Source: a virus. From it: a stretch of 33,519 nt of DNA. The stretch covers positions 1 to 33,519 of IMG/VR virus record IMGVR_UViG_3300043395_001007; one strand, written 5' to 3'. The translations under genes were made by a program, and so were the position numbers. Under the pieces are notes generated by a model. The model was given only the letters and a program-made list of their open reading frames with translations, made no database searches and was not told the origin of the DNA. Positions 15,765 to 24,500 of the stretch are shown here, in pieces; the first letter of the stretch is position 1, and each line of letters starts with the position of its first letter.

Positions 15765-16237
15765 AAGCTGACGAGAACGAACTTACGACCGCCGATTCCG
15801 ACTTGCTCGCGAATCAGAGGAGTTGTGCCGTCGAGGGTAACAGGGGTGCCATCACCAACGCCAACAGCTTGACCCAGAGTGTTGATTTCGAGCTGAGTGT
15901 TCAGGGTTAGATCGGTCAGAGTTGCAGCAGGGGCAACTTCAACCAGCAGAAGACCGGAGGTAGCAACGGTCAGCTGACGAGCGGTATAAGGCTGAGCCAG
16001 AGCAGTAGGCATGTAAGCCTGGTTGATACCAACGATGGTATCTACGCCGCCGGGAGTTGTGAAAGCGTCAGGTGCAGCAGCGAAGTTAGGGCCAGCCCAG
16101 GTGGCGTAAGAAACGGCGCGAAATTCGCCGATCTCAACAACACCGGGATCGCCATCTTGATTGTCAGCAGGAGCTTCGAAAGTTTCTGCGTAACGGATGT
16201 ACTGACGGCCGTATACGGGACCTGCGTTTGTAGCCAT
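15758..16237 (-). CDS. Capsid decoration (cement) protein
   Basis: The 159-aa protein precedes the major capsid gene, the usual place of a capsid stabiliser. It is rich in Ala, Thr, Val and Gly with little Lys, and reads as a small beta domain of the DUF2190/cement type. The recognisable parts are GEFRAVSYATWAGP, ARQLTVATSGLLLVEVAP, a LNTQLEINTLGQAVGVGDGT stretch and the ending GGRKFVLVSFA. Such proteins bind the outside of the expanded head. I place the start at ATG 16237, which has GGAG 6 bases upstream, and reject the TTG four codons earlier. It opens a transcript behind the GGGTAAAA box at 16312 with an unusually long leader of about 74 bases. Confidence 0.65.
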   Translation of the reverse strand: MATNAGPVYGRQYIRYAETFEAPADNQDGDPGVVEIGEFRAVSYATWAGPNFAAAPDAFTTPGGVDTIVGINQAYMPTALAQPYTARQLTVATSGLLLVEVAPAATLTDLTLNTQLEINTLGQAVGVGDGTPVTLDGTTPLIREQVGIGGRKFVLVSFA

Positions 16238-16311
16238 GGAATTCTCCAAAGTATGAGGACTTCAATTTGTTTACTCTGGGACTTGTTTTTACACCCAGTT
16301 AAACTGAATGG

Positions 16312-16320
16312 TTTTACCCT
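16312..16320 (-). promoter_or_regulatory. GGGTAAAA box 4 (putative phage promoter)
   Basis: The minus strand reads TAAGGGTAAAACCATTCAG. The TAA is the stop of the minor head protein, and the box lies 74 bases before the decoration start. This promoter would drive the capsid transcript. An 11-base palindrome, CAGTTAAACTG (16296-16306), follows it. Confidence 0.6.
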
Positions 16321-16973
16321 TAACGGTACTCGATGCTACACCTGCACCGATCGTAGCATTGACATTCCTTACCAGGCATCGGTAGAGTTCCCAAGGGTTG
16401 CCAACCGAGCCTACCAAACATTACGCAGTCGGGGCAAGTTCTGGAGTCGAGTTTCGGAACTCTTCTCATTTCTCTGTATCCTTGGTCTTGCCTTACGTAA
16501 TACTGGCCAAGGTTGAAGAAGGAGTAGGAAGGGTTTGCAATGTAACGGATCACCCGAATCAGCAAACCAGGCCAACTTCTTACTTCAGCAAATTCTTGTG
16601 TTTTATCGCCCAACAGAATACCTCCGTTGTCGAGTGCATCTTTTGTTTCAGCTAGAAATTCATGAAGGGGAGGGAGCATTTCGCCAACGATTGTCGCCCA
16701 TGCTCTCTCCATCTTCCCGCGAGGATTGACGTCTTCGGCGCCAAGACTAACAGCGGTAAGCGCAGAGATGAGAGTTTTATCTAAGAGGGATCTTTCGTAT
16801 TCCTCCCACCTCATTTGCTTATCACGAAGACCCTTCACCAAAACATTAGCTTCGTTGATCATTCTTTCTTCCAGCTCAGGCTGGGAGTGAACTTTCTTTC
16901 GTAAAGCTTCAGCTTGGGTGAAGTAATCTCCCCTCCGCTTTGTGGCCATGCCGATTAAAGAGAGGAGATCCAT
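16320..16973 (-). CDS. Mu gpF-like minor head protein (short form)
   Basis: The C-terminal 50 residues carry the metal-site pattern of Mu gpF/SPP1 gp7-type minor head proteins: LDSRTCPDCV, then GWQPLGTLPMPG, then CQCYDRCRCSIEYR. Cys pairs and the final CRC are typical of that domain. The first 150 residues are helical and charged. Mu gpF and relatives are often over 350 aa with a longer N-terminal part, so this 217-aa form looks reduced. It follows the protease/scaffold gene by eight bases with a GAGG before the ATG. Known members are minor components near the portal that affect head assembly or DNA ejection. Confidence 0.6.
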   Translation of the reverse strand: MDLLSLIGMATKRRGDYFTQAEALRKKVHSQPELEERMINEANVLVKGLRDKQMRWEEYERSLLDKTLISALTAVSLGAEDVNPRGKMERAWATIVGEMLPPLHEFLAETKDALDNGGILLGDKTQEFAEVRSWPGLLIRVIRYIANPSYSFFNLGQYYVRQDQGYREMRRVPKLDSRTCPDCVMFGRLGWQPLGTLPMPGKECQCYDRCRCSIEYR

Positions 16974-16981
16974 TTCAAACC

Positions 16982-19390
16982 TCAGTTGTACATTGTGCGC
17001 TTAATCGCTTCTACGTAGTCAATTCCTTCAGACTCAACCAGCTTCAGAGCTTTAGCGTGAGGGTCAAGATCCTCTTCAGCGTACTGGAAAGTTCCACCAG
17101 CGATTTCGCTGTAGGAAACCATCGGGGGAAGTTTGCTCAGCAGACCAAGCAGCTTGGTAGCGGCAGTTTCGCCTTCCGAGAACTCCAGGGTGCCAAAGTC
17201 CAGACCTTCGCAGTAGCTTTGCAGCTCACTTTGAGGCATGATGCCGTCGGTCAGACGACCTTCATCATAGAGGGACTCAACGAAAGAAGCGATCTTGGCC
17301 TTGCGGGCATTCATCTTCTCCTCAGCGAAGCGGCGCTGAAGCTCAGCATGCTCTTTCTTCAGGCGATCCAGCTCCTCGAAGATTGCGTCGGGATAACCCA
17401 TCGGCTTGGCTTGGGCCATTGAACCCATGCCGTAATCCATGCCGCAGTGGTCAGCGGAAAGCTCGTTGAAATCCTCTTCGTCATCCTCACCTTCGCCGTC
17501 TTCGTCGTAAGTCGAACCGAATCCAGTCTTAGTGTAAGGCTTCTTCTCTTCGCCATGCTCTTCAGCAAAGGCTCCATCAGGACCAACTGTGCGAGCGGCT
17601 TCATCAGTTTCGCCCATAGCACCAGGGGTCAGGTGCTTATCCTTGGCTTTCTTCTCACCCTTGTAACCTTCAGCAAACACGCCATCGGGGCCAGTTACTT
17701 CAGCAACGCCACCTTCAAAGTGACCAGGCTCTAGTTGACCCTTCTTGATCTTGGCTTTGCCTTGAGTCAGGTCGTCAACTTCGCCCATGGCGGTAACGCC
17801 CATGTCGGAAGTTACTTCGTCTGCTTCAGGCTCAGCGTGGTCGATCTTGCCACCCTTGGTAGCTTGACGGCCATCGCTGCTCTTTTGACGCATCACACGC
17901 ATGCTACCATCGGACATCACGTTAATGGTGCTAACGGCAAACACTTCGTTGTCGGGAGATTCTTCGGTTTCCGTCGGAACCTTGGTGTCAGCATCTTCGC
18001 GTCCAGCAGGGTTAGAACCCGAGGCAGTCTTGGGCTTGTTAGGCTCAGGATAGCTGTCGGTGTCTGCATCGTACTGATCGCCGTTTTCGGTGCGACTTGC
18101 TGCGTCAGCTTGGCCAGCCCAGCGAGATTCGCCAGTTGCATTATCCGAACCGTCCTTGGCAGTTTTCTTGCGGTCAGAATCTTGCTCTGAGTTCTTTGCG
18201 GTCTTGTTACGATCTGCTTCTTGCTCACCGCTCTTGGCAGTATGCATACGATCGTCGCCAACTCCGCCTTTGCCTTCCTTGCCAGTCTTCATGCGGTCGG
18301 CGTAACCTTCGTCTGAAGAACGGGCAGTGTCATAACGACCGGTCTCATCAAAGTCCATCTCATCTTCGTCATCTTCTGCAAAATGACCTTGAGCTTTGAC
18401 TTCAGCGGAACGCTTTTTCAGAGCTGGGGGCAGTTCTTTGTGCTGCTCATCCATTCCTACTTCCTCGCCGGGGTGAGCTTTAGCTTTGGCTTTCATTTCC
18501 TCAGCTTTGGCCTTCAGTGCCGGGGGAAGTTCTTTGTGTTGTTCGTCGTAGACGTTTTCTACAACCTGCATTACTTGGCCGTGGGCACCTTTGGCGTGCT
18601 TACGGCTGATTTTTCCGTCTTCCATAAATTGTTCCTCTGGGAATTGGTCTTCAAGTTCAGCCGTCTGCTGAGTGATTTCGTTGGTTTTAACCTTTGATTT
18701 GGCTTGTTTTGAACCCTCCGCGAATTGTTGATTTTCTTCCGGGCTCGCGATTTCAGCGGGTGCTTTCGCACTACTTGCTTCATCCACTTCGGTTTCTTTT
18801 TGTTCTTCGCCGGAATCTTGAAGATCTTTGACAGCAGATGAAACATCTTGCCGTACTTCATCAAGCTTCTCACGAAGAATTTCGAGAGGGCTTTTCTCCA
18901 CGATTAACGTAGGGCCAAGCTCGTCATCGAAAATTTCACTCGGGGAGAGGGCAACGGCGAAATCGAAGCATCCCTCCTTTTCCGTGAATGAGAAAGGCTC
19001 AAGACCTTTTACAGCGGGGGGAGATGCCCCCAGCAGTGCCAGGTGTCTTGCGCTCCATTTCCCTCCATGCGGATTGATTTGACTATCCGGAGAATAAAAG
19101 GAAATAGATACCTTGCGGTAGTGACCATTCTTCACCAAATCCTTTGCCGTGTCAGTGAAAGAGACGTCGGCGTAAAGGTTTGGCCCTTCTCGTGAGAATC
19201 CTTGGATCCAGCCAAAAGATGGTAAGCTATCATTATCACCTTGATGCCCGAGAACTACAGGAGCTTCGTGAATCGAAGGGTCATAGGTATCGACAACTTG
19301 TTGAAGATCTTCTGGCAGAAAGGTCCGCTTAATTCCTTGAGCAGAGGTCTGATCACCCGCACGAAATACGTGAATTCTTTTAGTGAACAC
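16982..19390 (-). CDS. Prohead protease/scaffold fusion (Mu gpI-like)
   Basis: Residues 1-145 follow the Mu gpI protease family closely: RIHVFRAGDQT, DLQQVVDTYDPSIHEAPVVL, GHYRKVSISFYSP and HLALLGASPPAVKGL. The C-terminal part (about 665-800) is a coiled coil (FEELDRLKKEHAELQRRF) followed by SFVESLYDEGRLTDGIMPQ, typical of the scaffold part of these fusions. Between them are about 500 acidic, low-complexity residues. This stretch includes a duplicated DEQHKELPPALK (282-293, 314-325), three copies of a DRxxTAK unit (379-412) and a repeated GPDGxFAE element (567-575, 603-610). Mu gpI has about 360 aa, so the middle is a large insertion. The start appears to be GTG 19390, because a stop codon lies two codons upstream in frame. 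The protease would mature the prohead while the scaffold shapes it. Confidence 0.85.
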   Translation of the reverse strand: MFTKRIHVFRAGDQTSAQGIKRTFLPEDLQQVVDTYDPSIHEAPVVLGHQGDNDSLPSFGWIQGFSREGPNLYADVSFTDTAKDLVKNGHYRKVSISFYSPDSQINPHGGKWSARHLALLGASPPAVKGLEPFSFTEKEGCFDFAVALSPSEIFDDELGPTLIVEKSPLEILREKLDEVRQDVSSAVKDLQDSGEEQKETEVDEASSAKAPAEIASPEENQQFAEGSKQAKSKVKTNEITQQTAELEDQFPEEQFMEDGKISRKHAKGAHGQVMQVVENVYDEQHKELPPALKAKAEEMKAKAKAHPGEEVGMDEQHKELPPALKKRSAEVKAQGHFAEDDEDEMDFDETGRYDTARSSDEGYADRMKTGKEGKGGVGDDRMHTAKSGEQEADRNKTAKNSEQDSDRKKTAKDGSDNATGESRWAGQADAASRTENGDQYDADTDSYPEPNKPKTASGSNPAGREDADTKVPTETEESPDNEVFAVSTINVMSDGSMRVMRQKSSDGRQATKGGKIDHAEPEADEVTSDMGVTAMGEVDDLTQGKAKIKKGQLEPGHFEGGVAEVTGPDGVFAEGYKGEKKAKDKHLTPGAMGETDEAARTVGPDGAFAEEHGEEKKPYTKTGFGSTYDEDGEGEDDEEDFNELSADHCGMDYGMGSMAQAKPMGYPDAIFEELDRLKKEHAELQRRFAEEKMNARKAKIASFVESLYDEGRLTDGIMPQSELQSYCEGLDFGTLEFSEGETAATKLLGLLSKLPPMVSYSEIAGGTFQYAEEDLDPHAKALKLVESEGIDYVEAIKRTMYN
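18155..18301 (-). repeat. Degenerate tandem repeat coding DRxxTAK units
   Basis: Within the protease/scaffold gene, residues about 364-412 repeat a 13-14 residue unit: ADRMKTGK, DDRMHTAK, ADRNKTAK, SDRKKTAK. The DNA copies have diverged, so the peptide pattern, not the DNA, seems conserved. Confidence 0.6.
18416..18547 (-). repeat. Duplicated DEQHKELPPALK segment
   Basis: The 12-residue segment DEQHKELPPALK occurs at residues 282-293 and again at 314-325 of the protease/scaffold, 32 residues apart. The identity of all 12 residues suggests an internal duplication. Confidence 0.7.
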
Positions 19391-19416
19391 AGTCTATAAG
19401 GGGATCTGATAACATT

Positions 19417-19425
19417 TTTTACCCT
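19417..19425 (-). promoter_or_regulatory. GGGTAAAA box 5 (putative phage promoter)
   Basis: The minus strand reads GAAGGGTAAAAAATG. The TAA inside the octamer is itself the stop codon of the portal gene, so coding and regulatory functions overlap. It lies 26 bases before the GTG of the protease/scaffold gene. Confidence 0.55.
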
Positions 19426-20840
19426 TCCTGCTCCTCGATTGCCACTTCTTGGGTGTCAATAGGTTCTTCCTCAGGTGCTGGTGTTGTTTCAGCAGGAGCA
19501 GTGGATTCTTCGCCAGGTATAGAAGAAGTATCGTCTCCGAAGATTGAGCTGTATAGATCTTGATCTTCTTCTGGATTATAAGTCGTGGGGGAGGTTTGAT
19601 CTTCAGGACCTCCACTCTCTCTTTTATCTTCCAGTTCAACCCGGAAGTGTCTCTCCAGCCACTCTTTCTTCGGAGTAAACCCGGATTGAATCAGTAGGGC
19701 AACATCCGGCATGGCCAGAGTTGATTCTTCGATTCGGAACTCTCGAGTTAGAACTGGAGCGGCAACATCCGTACCGAAGTTCAGGTCCACAATCCAGCGA
19801 ACCAAAGTTTGAGTCAGGGACTGGGAAATAATTTCGGAAAGTTCAGAAGCTTTCACCACACGAACAACATTGGCAACTTGCGAAGAGGCGCGAGAGCCAG
19901 CTTCTGCCTGACCTGCCTCGTTTTCCCCGCAAATAAGTACGCTAATTTCCTTGTCAATATAGTCAATCAGGTTCTTAAAGACGTCGGGACTTCCACTCGG
20001 AGTAACGAACTCTAGTTCGTAACCTTCCGGCAGAATCATCGCCGTTTCTTGACTCAGGTTTGAAAGGTGATCGTACAGAGTGTCAATTTCTTTTGTGCTG
20101 GCACTCAAAGGTGCTTTCGCCACGGCTGTTGGGGTGGCATACCGGTCCCCGTAAAGAACGTAAGATTCAATCGCTCTACGACGAAACTTCACGAGCGGGT
20201 ATAGAATCCTTCCTAGAGCGGCACCATAAGGATCGCCGTTGTGTGACACCCAGTAACGGTTGACAATGAATTTTCTATTTGGTAGCTCGACACCTTCGAA
20301 CATTCGGTTGAAGGTAAGGCAGCGCATTGTGAATCCAGTTTGAGCCTCCTCTTTTTCCTGGAACACAAAGCGACGCTGATCGCGCATTCTGACATCGAAA
20401 GGTATTACGCCACGCTTCGTCTTCTTCCACATCACTTCTCCTACGGAGAAACCTGTGATAATTGCTTCTGCCAGACCCTTGTAAATATCATCCAGCGGAA
20501 TCTCTTCTAGAACTTCGCTCACGAAGTCCCTTACGGCGATATCGCCCGGTTTTTCGCTATATTGCTCTACGTACCACGGGCGAGAAGTAATTTCTTGAAC
20601 CAGCTTGGAAAAACAACCCTGCACCTGCTCATCATACAGTAGCCGCTGATAAACAGACAGAGCTCTGTTGCCCCCCTTTTGAATCAGAAGGTCATCGTTC
20701 GGGCGAACAATAGTATTACCTTGACCTGTGAACGGGCTGCTAGACCCGAACATGTAGATCGAAGATAAATTATAGGGGTCAGAAGTGTAACGAGCTACCT
20801 CTCCCGATGGCACTGGGGCTGTCTTAAATCTCTGAGCCAT
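19419..20840 (-). CDS. Portal protein (Mu gp29-like, DUF935)
   Basis: The 473-aa protein fits the Mu gp29 portal family. It has YDEQVQGCFSKLVQEITSRP followed by WYVEQYSEKPGD, then a helix with YKGLAEAIITGFSVGEVMWK, then MRDQRRFVF and FIVNRYWVSHNGDPYGAALG with a Lys/Arg-rich patch. The C-terminal part holds ISVLICGENEAGQAEAGSRA and ESTLAMPDVALLIQSGFTP as in the family. The last 60 residues are very acidic (Glu, Asp, Thr, Pro) and possibly disordered. Twelve copies would form the DNA entry ring to which the terminase docks. It stands alone between two GGGTAAAA boxes (20875 and 19417), so it appears to be its own transcription unit. A GAGGA precedes the ATG. Confidence 0.9.
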   Translation of the reverse strand: MAQRFKTAPVPSGEVARYTSDPYNLSSIYMFGSSSPFTGQGNTIVRPNDDLLIQKGGNRALSVYQRLLYDEQVQGCFSKLVQEITSRPWYVEQYSEKPGDIAVRDFVSEVLEEIPLDDIYKGLAEAIITGFSVGEVMWKKTKRGVIPFDVRMRDQRRFVFQEKEEAQTGFTMRCLTFNRMFEGVELPNRKFIVNRYWVSHNGDPYGAALGRILYPLVKFRRRAIESYVLYGDRYATPTAVAKAPLSASTKEIDTLYDHLSNLSQETAMILPEGYELEFVTPSGSPDVFKNLIDYIDKEISVLICGENEAGQAEAGSRASSQVANVVRVVKASELSEIISQSLTQTLVRWIVDLNFGTDVAAPVLTREFRIEESTLAMPDVALLIQSGFTPKKEWLERHFRVELEDKRESGGPEDQTSPTTYNPEEDQDLYSSIFGDDTSSIPGEESTAPAETTPAPEEEPIDTQEVAIEEQEG

Positions 20841-20874
20841 CCAATCCTCTGACAGTCTCTTAGCTTGTCTTTAA

Positions 20875-20883
20875 TTTTACCCT
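20875..20883 (-). promoter_or_regulatory. GGGTAAAA box 6 (putative phage promoter)
   Basis: The minus strand reads TTAAGGGTAAAATTAAAG directly after the stop of the gp25-like gene (the TAA is that stop). It lies 34 bases before the portal ATG. Confidence 0.6.
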
Positions 20884-21260
20884 TAATTCGCCAATGTAAA
20901 CTGAAGCGGAGGCTGAGGAACCCCGTTTACGGCGTATTGGATAAACATGTGATAAATTCCATCCTCACCTTCGGATTGCCAATCCCCAGTCACACTTAGC
21001 TCCGAAAGCTCTGGAACATTTGCTGAAATCGAGGCTTGGAATTCCGAGTTGATTTGACCCGGATTCATCACGTCAAGAATGTTATCCGCAACCCCATAGT
21101 TTGCACGCATAACTCTTTCGTAGTAGCGCGTCTCAACTATGCTGCGAATATGCTGAGTGACCAAGGAATAGTCTACACTGGTCCCAAGATTACCGTTTAC
21201 GACGGTGAGCGGGTAAGTGATTCCGCGAATACTGGGGGATAAAGGTTCGGTTATACTCAT
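20883..21260 (-). CDS. Baseplate wedge protein, gp25/gpW family
   Basis: The 125-aa protein has the length and core pattern of the T4 gp25/P2 gpW family. Residues about 31-65 read SLVTQHIRSIVETRYYERVM followed by RANYGVADNILDVMNP, equivalent to the family's TR-x-GER-x-MR-x-x-(F/Y)G core. They are followed by a helix and a strand pair (ELSELSVTGDWQ, GIYHMFIQYAVNG). The protein sits in the inner baseplate and helps start sheath assembly. The family's usual GER is YER here, a conservative change. Its ATG overlaps the stop of the preceding small gene (ATGA). Confidence 0.85.
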   Translation of the reverse strand: MSITEPLSPSIRGITYPLTVVNGNLGTSVDYSLVTQHIRSIVETRYYERVMRANYGVADNILDVMNPGQINSEFQASISANVPELSELSVTGDWQSEGEDGIYHMFIQYAVNGVPQPPLQFTLAN

Positions 21261-21547
21261 CGGTATCGGCGGGAAATTTCAAATTCTAGGCGGTTTAGCC
21301 TCTTTCGCACTTCTTCCGAAGGCAGAGAACTTTCGATGACTTTGCTCAACTCTTGCCTCATTCCTGCGTGGCTGAGCGAACGGTAGTAAGACGGATCCAC
21401 TAAATCTTCTTCTTGTTTATCGCTAGAAAGAAGGCTGAGGCAAAGGGCTTCAAGTGAAACCCCTTGCGCTCTAGCCTTTAGCTCTAGCTGTAGTAGAAGA
21501 GAGTCAGGAATCAGTAACGTCAATTCCTTGTTCATTGTGACTCTCAT
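21257..21547 (-). CDS. Putative ribbon-helix-helix protein (96 aa)
   Basis: Residues about 5-37 read as a strand followed by two helices: NKELTLLIPDSLLLQLELKA, then RAQGVSLEALCLSLL. That is the pattern of CopG/Arc ribbon-helix-helix domains, which bind DNA as dimers through the N-terminal strand. The C-terminal half is acidic and then Arg-rich (VRKRLNRLEFEISRRYR). The gene starts 8 bases after the sheath stop. A second ATG (21535) four codons in may be the true start, because GAGAG lies upstream of it and residue 5 begins the strand. A small regulatory protein between sheath and wedge genes is unusual. It could instead be a structural or chaperone protein with similar secondary structure. Confidence 0.5.
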   Translation of the reverse strand: MRVTMNKELTLLIPDSLLLQLELKARAQGVSLEALCLSLLSSDKQEEDLVDPSYYRSLSHAGMRQELSKVIESSLPSEEVRKRLNRLEFEISRRYR

Positions 21548-21554
21548 TTTTAGT

Positions 21555-24500
21555 TTACTGACCCAGACCCTGGATGTTCAGTTCGTTTTGCATCTGACCG
21601 ATAGCAACGCGAATCAGGTCGATTTGGATTCTCTCCAGTGTCGGAACCGGAGTCACAAACACCTTGGCGTTAATGATTCCGTTCTCCAGAGATGCAGGCG
21701 GGTTAATGCGGTTGTCGCAAATAACCTGGAACGCATCGCTCGGGCGAGCTCCATACAGAGCGCCGCGAGAGTACAGCTGGTTCAGAACGCTGTTTCCAAC
21801 CGAGATGATCTGGTTGAAAGCAACACCGAATCCGTCAATCACGTTGAAGATCTGGCTGTCGAAGGCGCTTCTCAGTGAACCGTAAACAACGTTCAGAATG
21901 ACGCGAGTGTTTACGAACTGATACAGACGCTGCTGAGCATCCGAGGACTTGACGCGAGTTCTGCCACCCCAGATGAACACGGCGCTGGTCGGATAACCAG
22001 GCAGAGTACGGATTGCGTTGCAACCGTCCGGGTTCAGCAGGTTCTGCTGAGCAGAGTTGATCGGAATTTGAGTTGCCACTGCATCGGCAAGTTGATACTT
22101 GACACCAGCAGGCGGGAACTGGTAACCTTCGGCGCGGTAACGGCGGATGGCAACACCTGTCACGTAAGGTGAAGGCGGAATCCACTGACCGGACGCATTC
22201 TCGATGTAAGGACCGTAGAACGCAATGAAACCGAATGGGTTGAAGTAGTTCTGGCTGTCAGCATACAGGCGATTGACGTTGTCAACACCAGCTTCCAGGA
22301 ACACGGCTTGAGGCACACCGTTGAAACCAACACCACGCAGAGCGTCGTTGATGATTTCAGTCGAGGTGATAGGATCGAAGCGCCACAGCTGGCTCGGAGG
22401 AGTTACTTCAGAGGTGAAGTCTAGAGCAACCTGAGAACCATAGCAAGGTTGACCAGCAACGGCAAGATCACCACCAGCAGGAATTACCATCCAGTCGTAC
22501 TCTGTTCCGTTGTAAATAACGGCAATACGATCACCAACCTTAACTTCGGTTACACCGTCGGGGGCAACTGAGTTTGTCGGAGCGACAGTCACATTGAAGT
22601 AAACGCCAACTAGCTTAGCAATGGCGGCTTGAACATCGGAACCGGTGTCCAGGGCAGCCAAACCAGTAGCAGCGGAGTAAGTTGTAGTGGTGTCCAGAAC
22701 ACCTGCAGCAGCTGTGGTGTCAGCTTCATAGTTTCCACCAAAGATTGGCTCAATAGCGGGAACAAGGAATGCCTGGGAGGCGTAGTTCTGGTCTACAGTT
22801 GGGGTGCAGTACCAGTTTTCTAAGGTTGTAGAAGGCGAACCAGGGGGAGTAAGAATCAGGGATCCTTGCTGAGTGTCTGGACGAGAACCAGAACCTTCTA
22901 ACCATGTTGCGCTCGAATCTTCCCCAAACGGTGAAACCAGATCAACACCTAGGGAGGTTAAGCTGTTATTCAGATAGAGCGAAACACCGGGGTTGTTAAC
23001 TGACGGAGCGGGGGTTGCAGTGGCGGGGGCAGCCTCCTCATAGATTTGGCCTGCGTTGAGGCCGTACTTTCTACCGCGAATCAAGGAAACAACAGAAATC
23101 TCAGCCAGAGAAGACGAAGTTGCCTCACCAGCAAGAGTCTTAGAATAAAAGATCGTAGGACTCGAGACGAGGGAGGCGGTTCCAGTTGGGAATGTGATAA
23201 ATGCGCCAGCAGTGTAAGCTGTCAGACTTTCGGCAAGACAGAAAGTGTTGGCGTCAATCTTCTTGACGAAGTAAGGCGTTTCCACCTTTTTGGTTGTAGC
23301 ACGGAAAAGAAACTTACCGGCATTTGTTTTTACGGGCTGCGTGAAGAACAGCTTTTGACCGTCGGTTAGACCGTGTGCAACGCAGGTGATTTGAGCATTC
23401 CCTGTCACAGAAGTGACCGAACCAGCAATTGATGCCGCAGGGTTTAAAATAGTTCTAGAAACAAAATTCAGACGGTAGTTTGCAGTTGCATCCATCAGAG
23501 ATGCAGGCAGGTGCAAAGTATTCACGTATTGAGAAATACCTGAAGTGTTCTGAACCAGGTTAGAAGTTTGACCGTTGATTGTTTGAGGCAGGCTGTAGAA
23601 AGGAACAACGTAAGTTAGTCCGACTGTTCCAGTTCCACCAGGAAACTGGAGAGCGTCTGCAGGGTTTGTCACAAACTGTGAACCACCACCAGAGGTTACT
23701 TCATCCAGAACTGAAACGGCATCCGAAGCGGTCAGAGCGAAGAATACCTCGTTTTCTGAATAATCGCCTGTTGCGTCAAAATTGTAAGGAGGAGCAATGA
23801 CAAAGATTGTGCCATTTTCTTCCTTACCCTCTGCCAGCATAGTGGCGAGAATGTCGCCAGTTGCGTTGCTATAGGTAACTTCTTGAATCTGGTAAGTTAC
23901 AGGCCAGTAGTTGACAGTATCCAGCGTCAAACGCTTTTCATCGGTTGGCTCAACTGCAGTCACAGTGTAGAAAGCCGAGTCCAGTAGACCTGCTTTACCA
24001 CCTGCGGCAACAGGTGTTGCACTAGCCGATTCCTTAACCGCAGTCTTGGCGGTTGGGGACGCAATTAGAGCCTGGTAAGTTAGCTTGTCGTAGGAGACAT
24101 CAGTACCAACCCACTCGTACATGGCGTTGTCCACCAGGTACTTACGACCGGTGATTAGATCAGCGGCAGGCTCGTGAGGAACGTAGGCGCTATACTTGTT
24201 GATATCGGTAACCAGGAAAGGACCGGGATCAGCAAGAGCCATCCACTTGTAGTTGTTGTTCTCGCAAAGTGCAGCAGCAGCAGCACCGATAGCAGCACGG
24301 TCCTTAGTGTCAAACTGCACATAAGCAGTAGGAGTGATCAGGTAGCCCTGATCTTGTTGACCGTCGAAAGCGGTGTCAATGCACTGAATGTAGTCCTGAG
24401 CTACTCTCTCCAGATTCTGCTGTTGACCAACAATGTTCTGAATGTCGTAGACGTTTTGCATCAGCACATACTGAGCACCAACAGGGAATACTGTCGGAAT

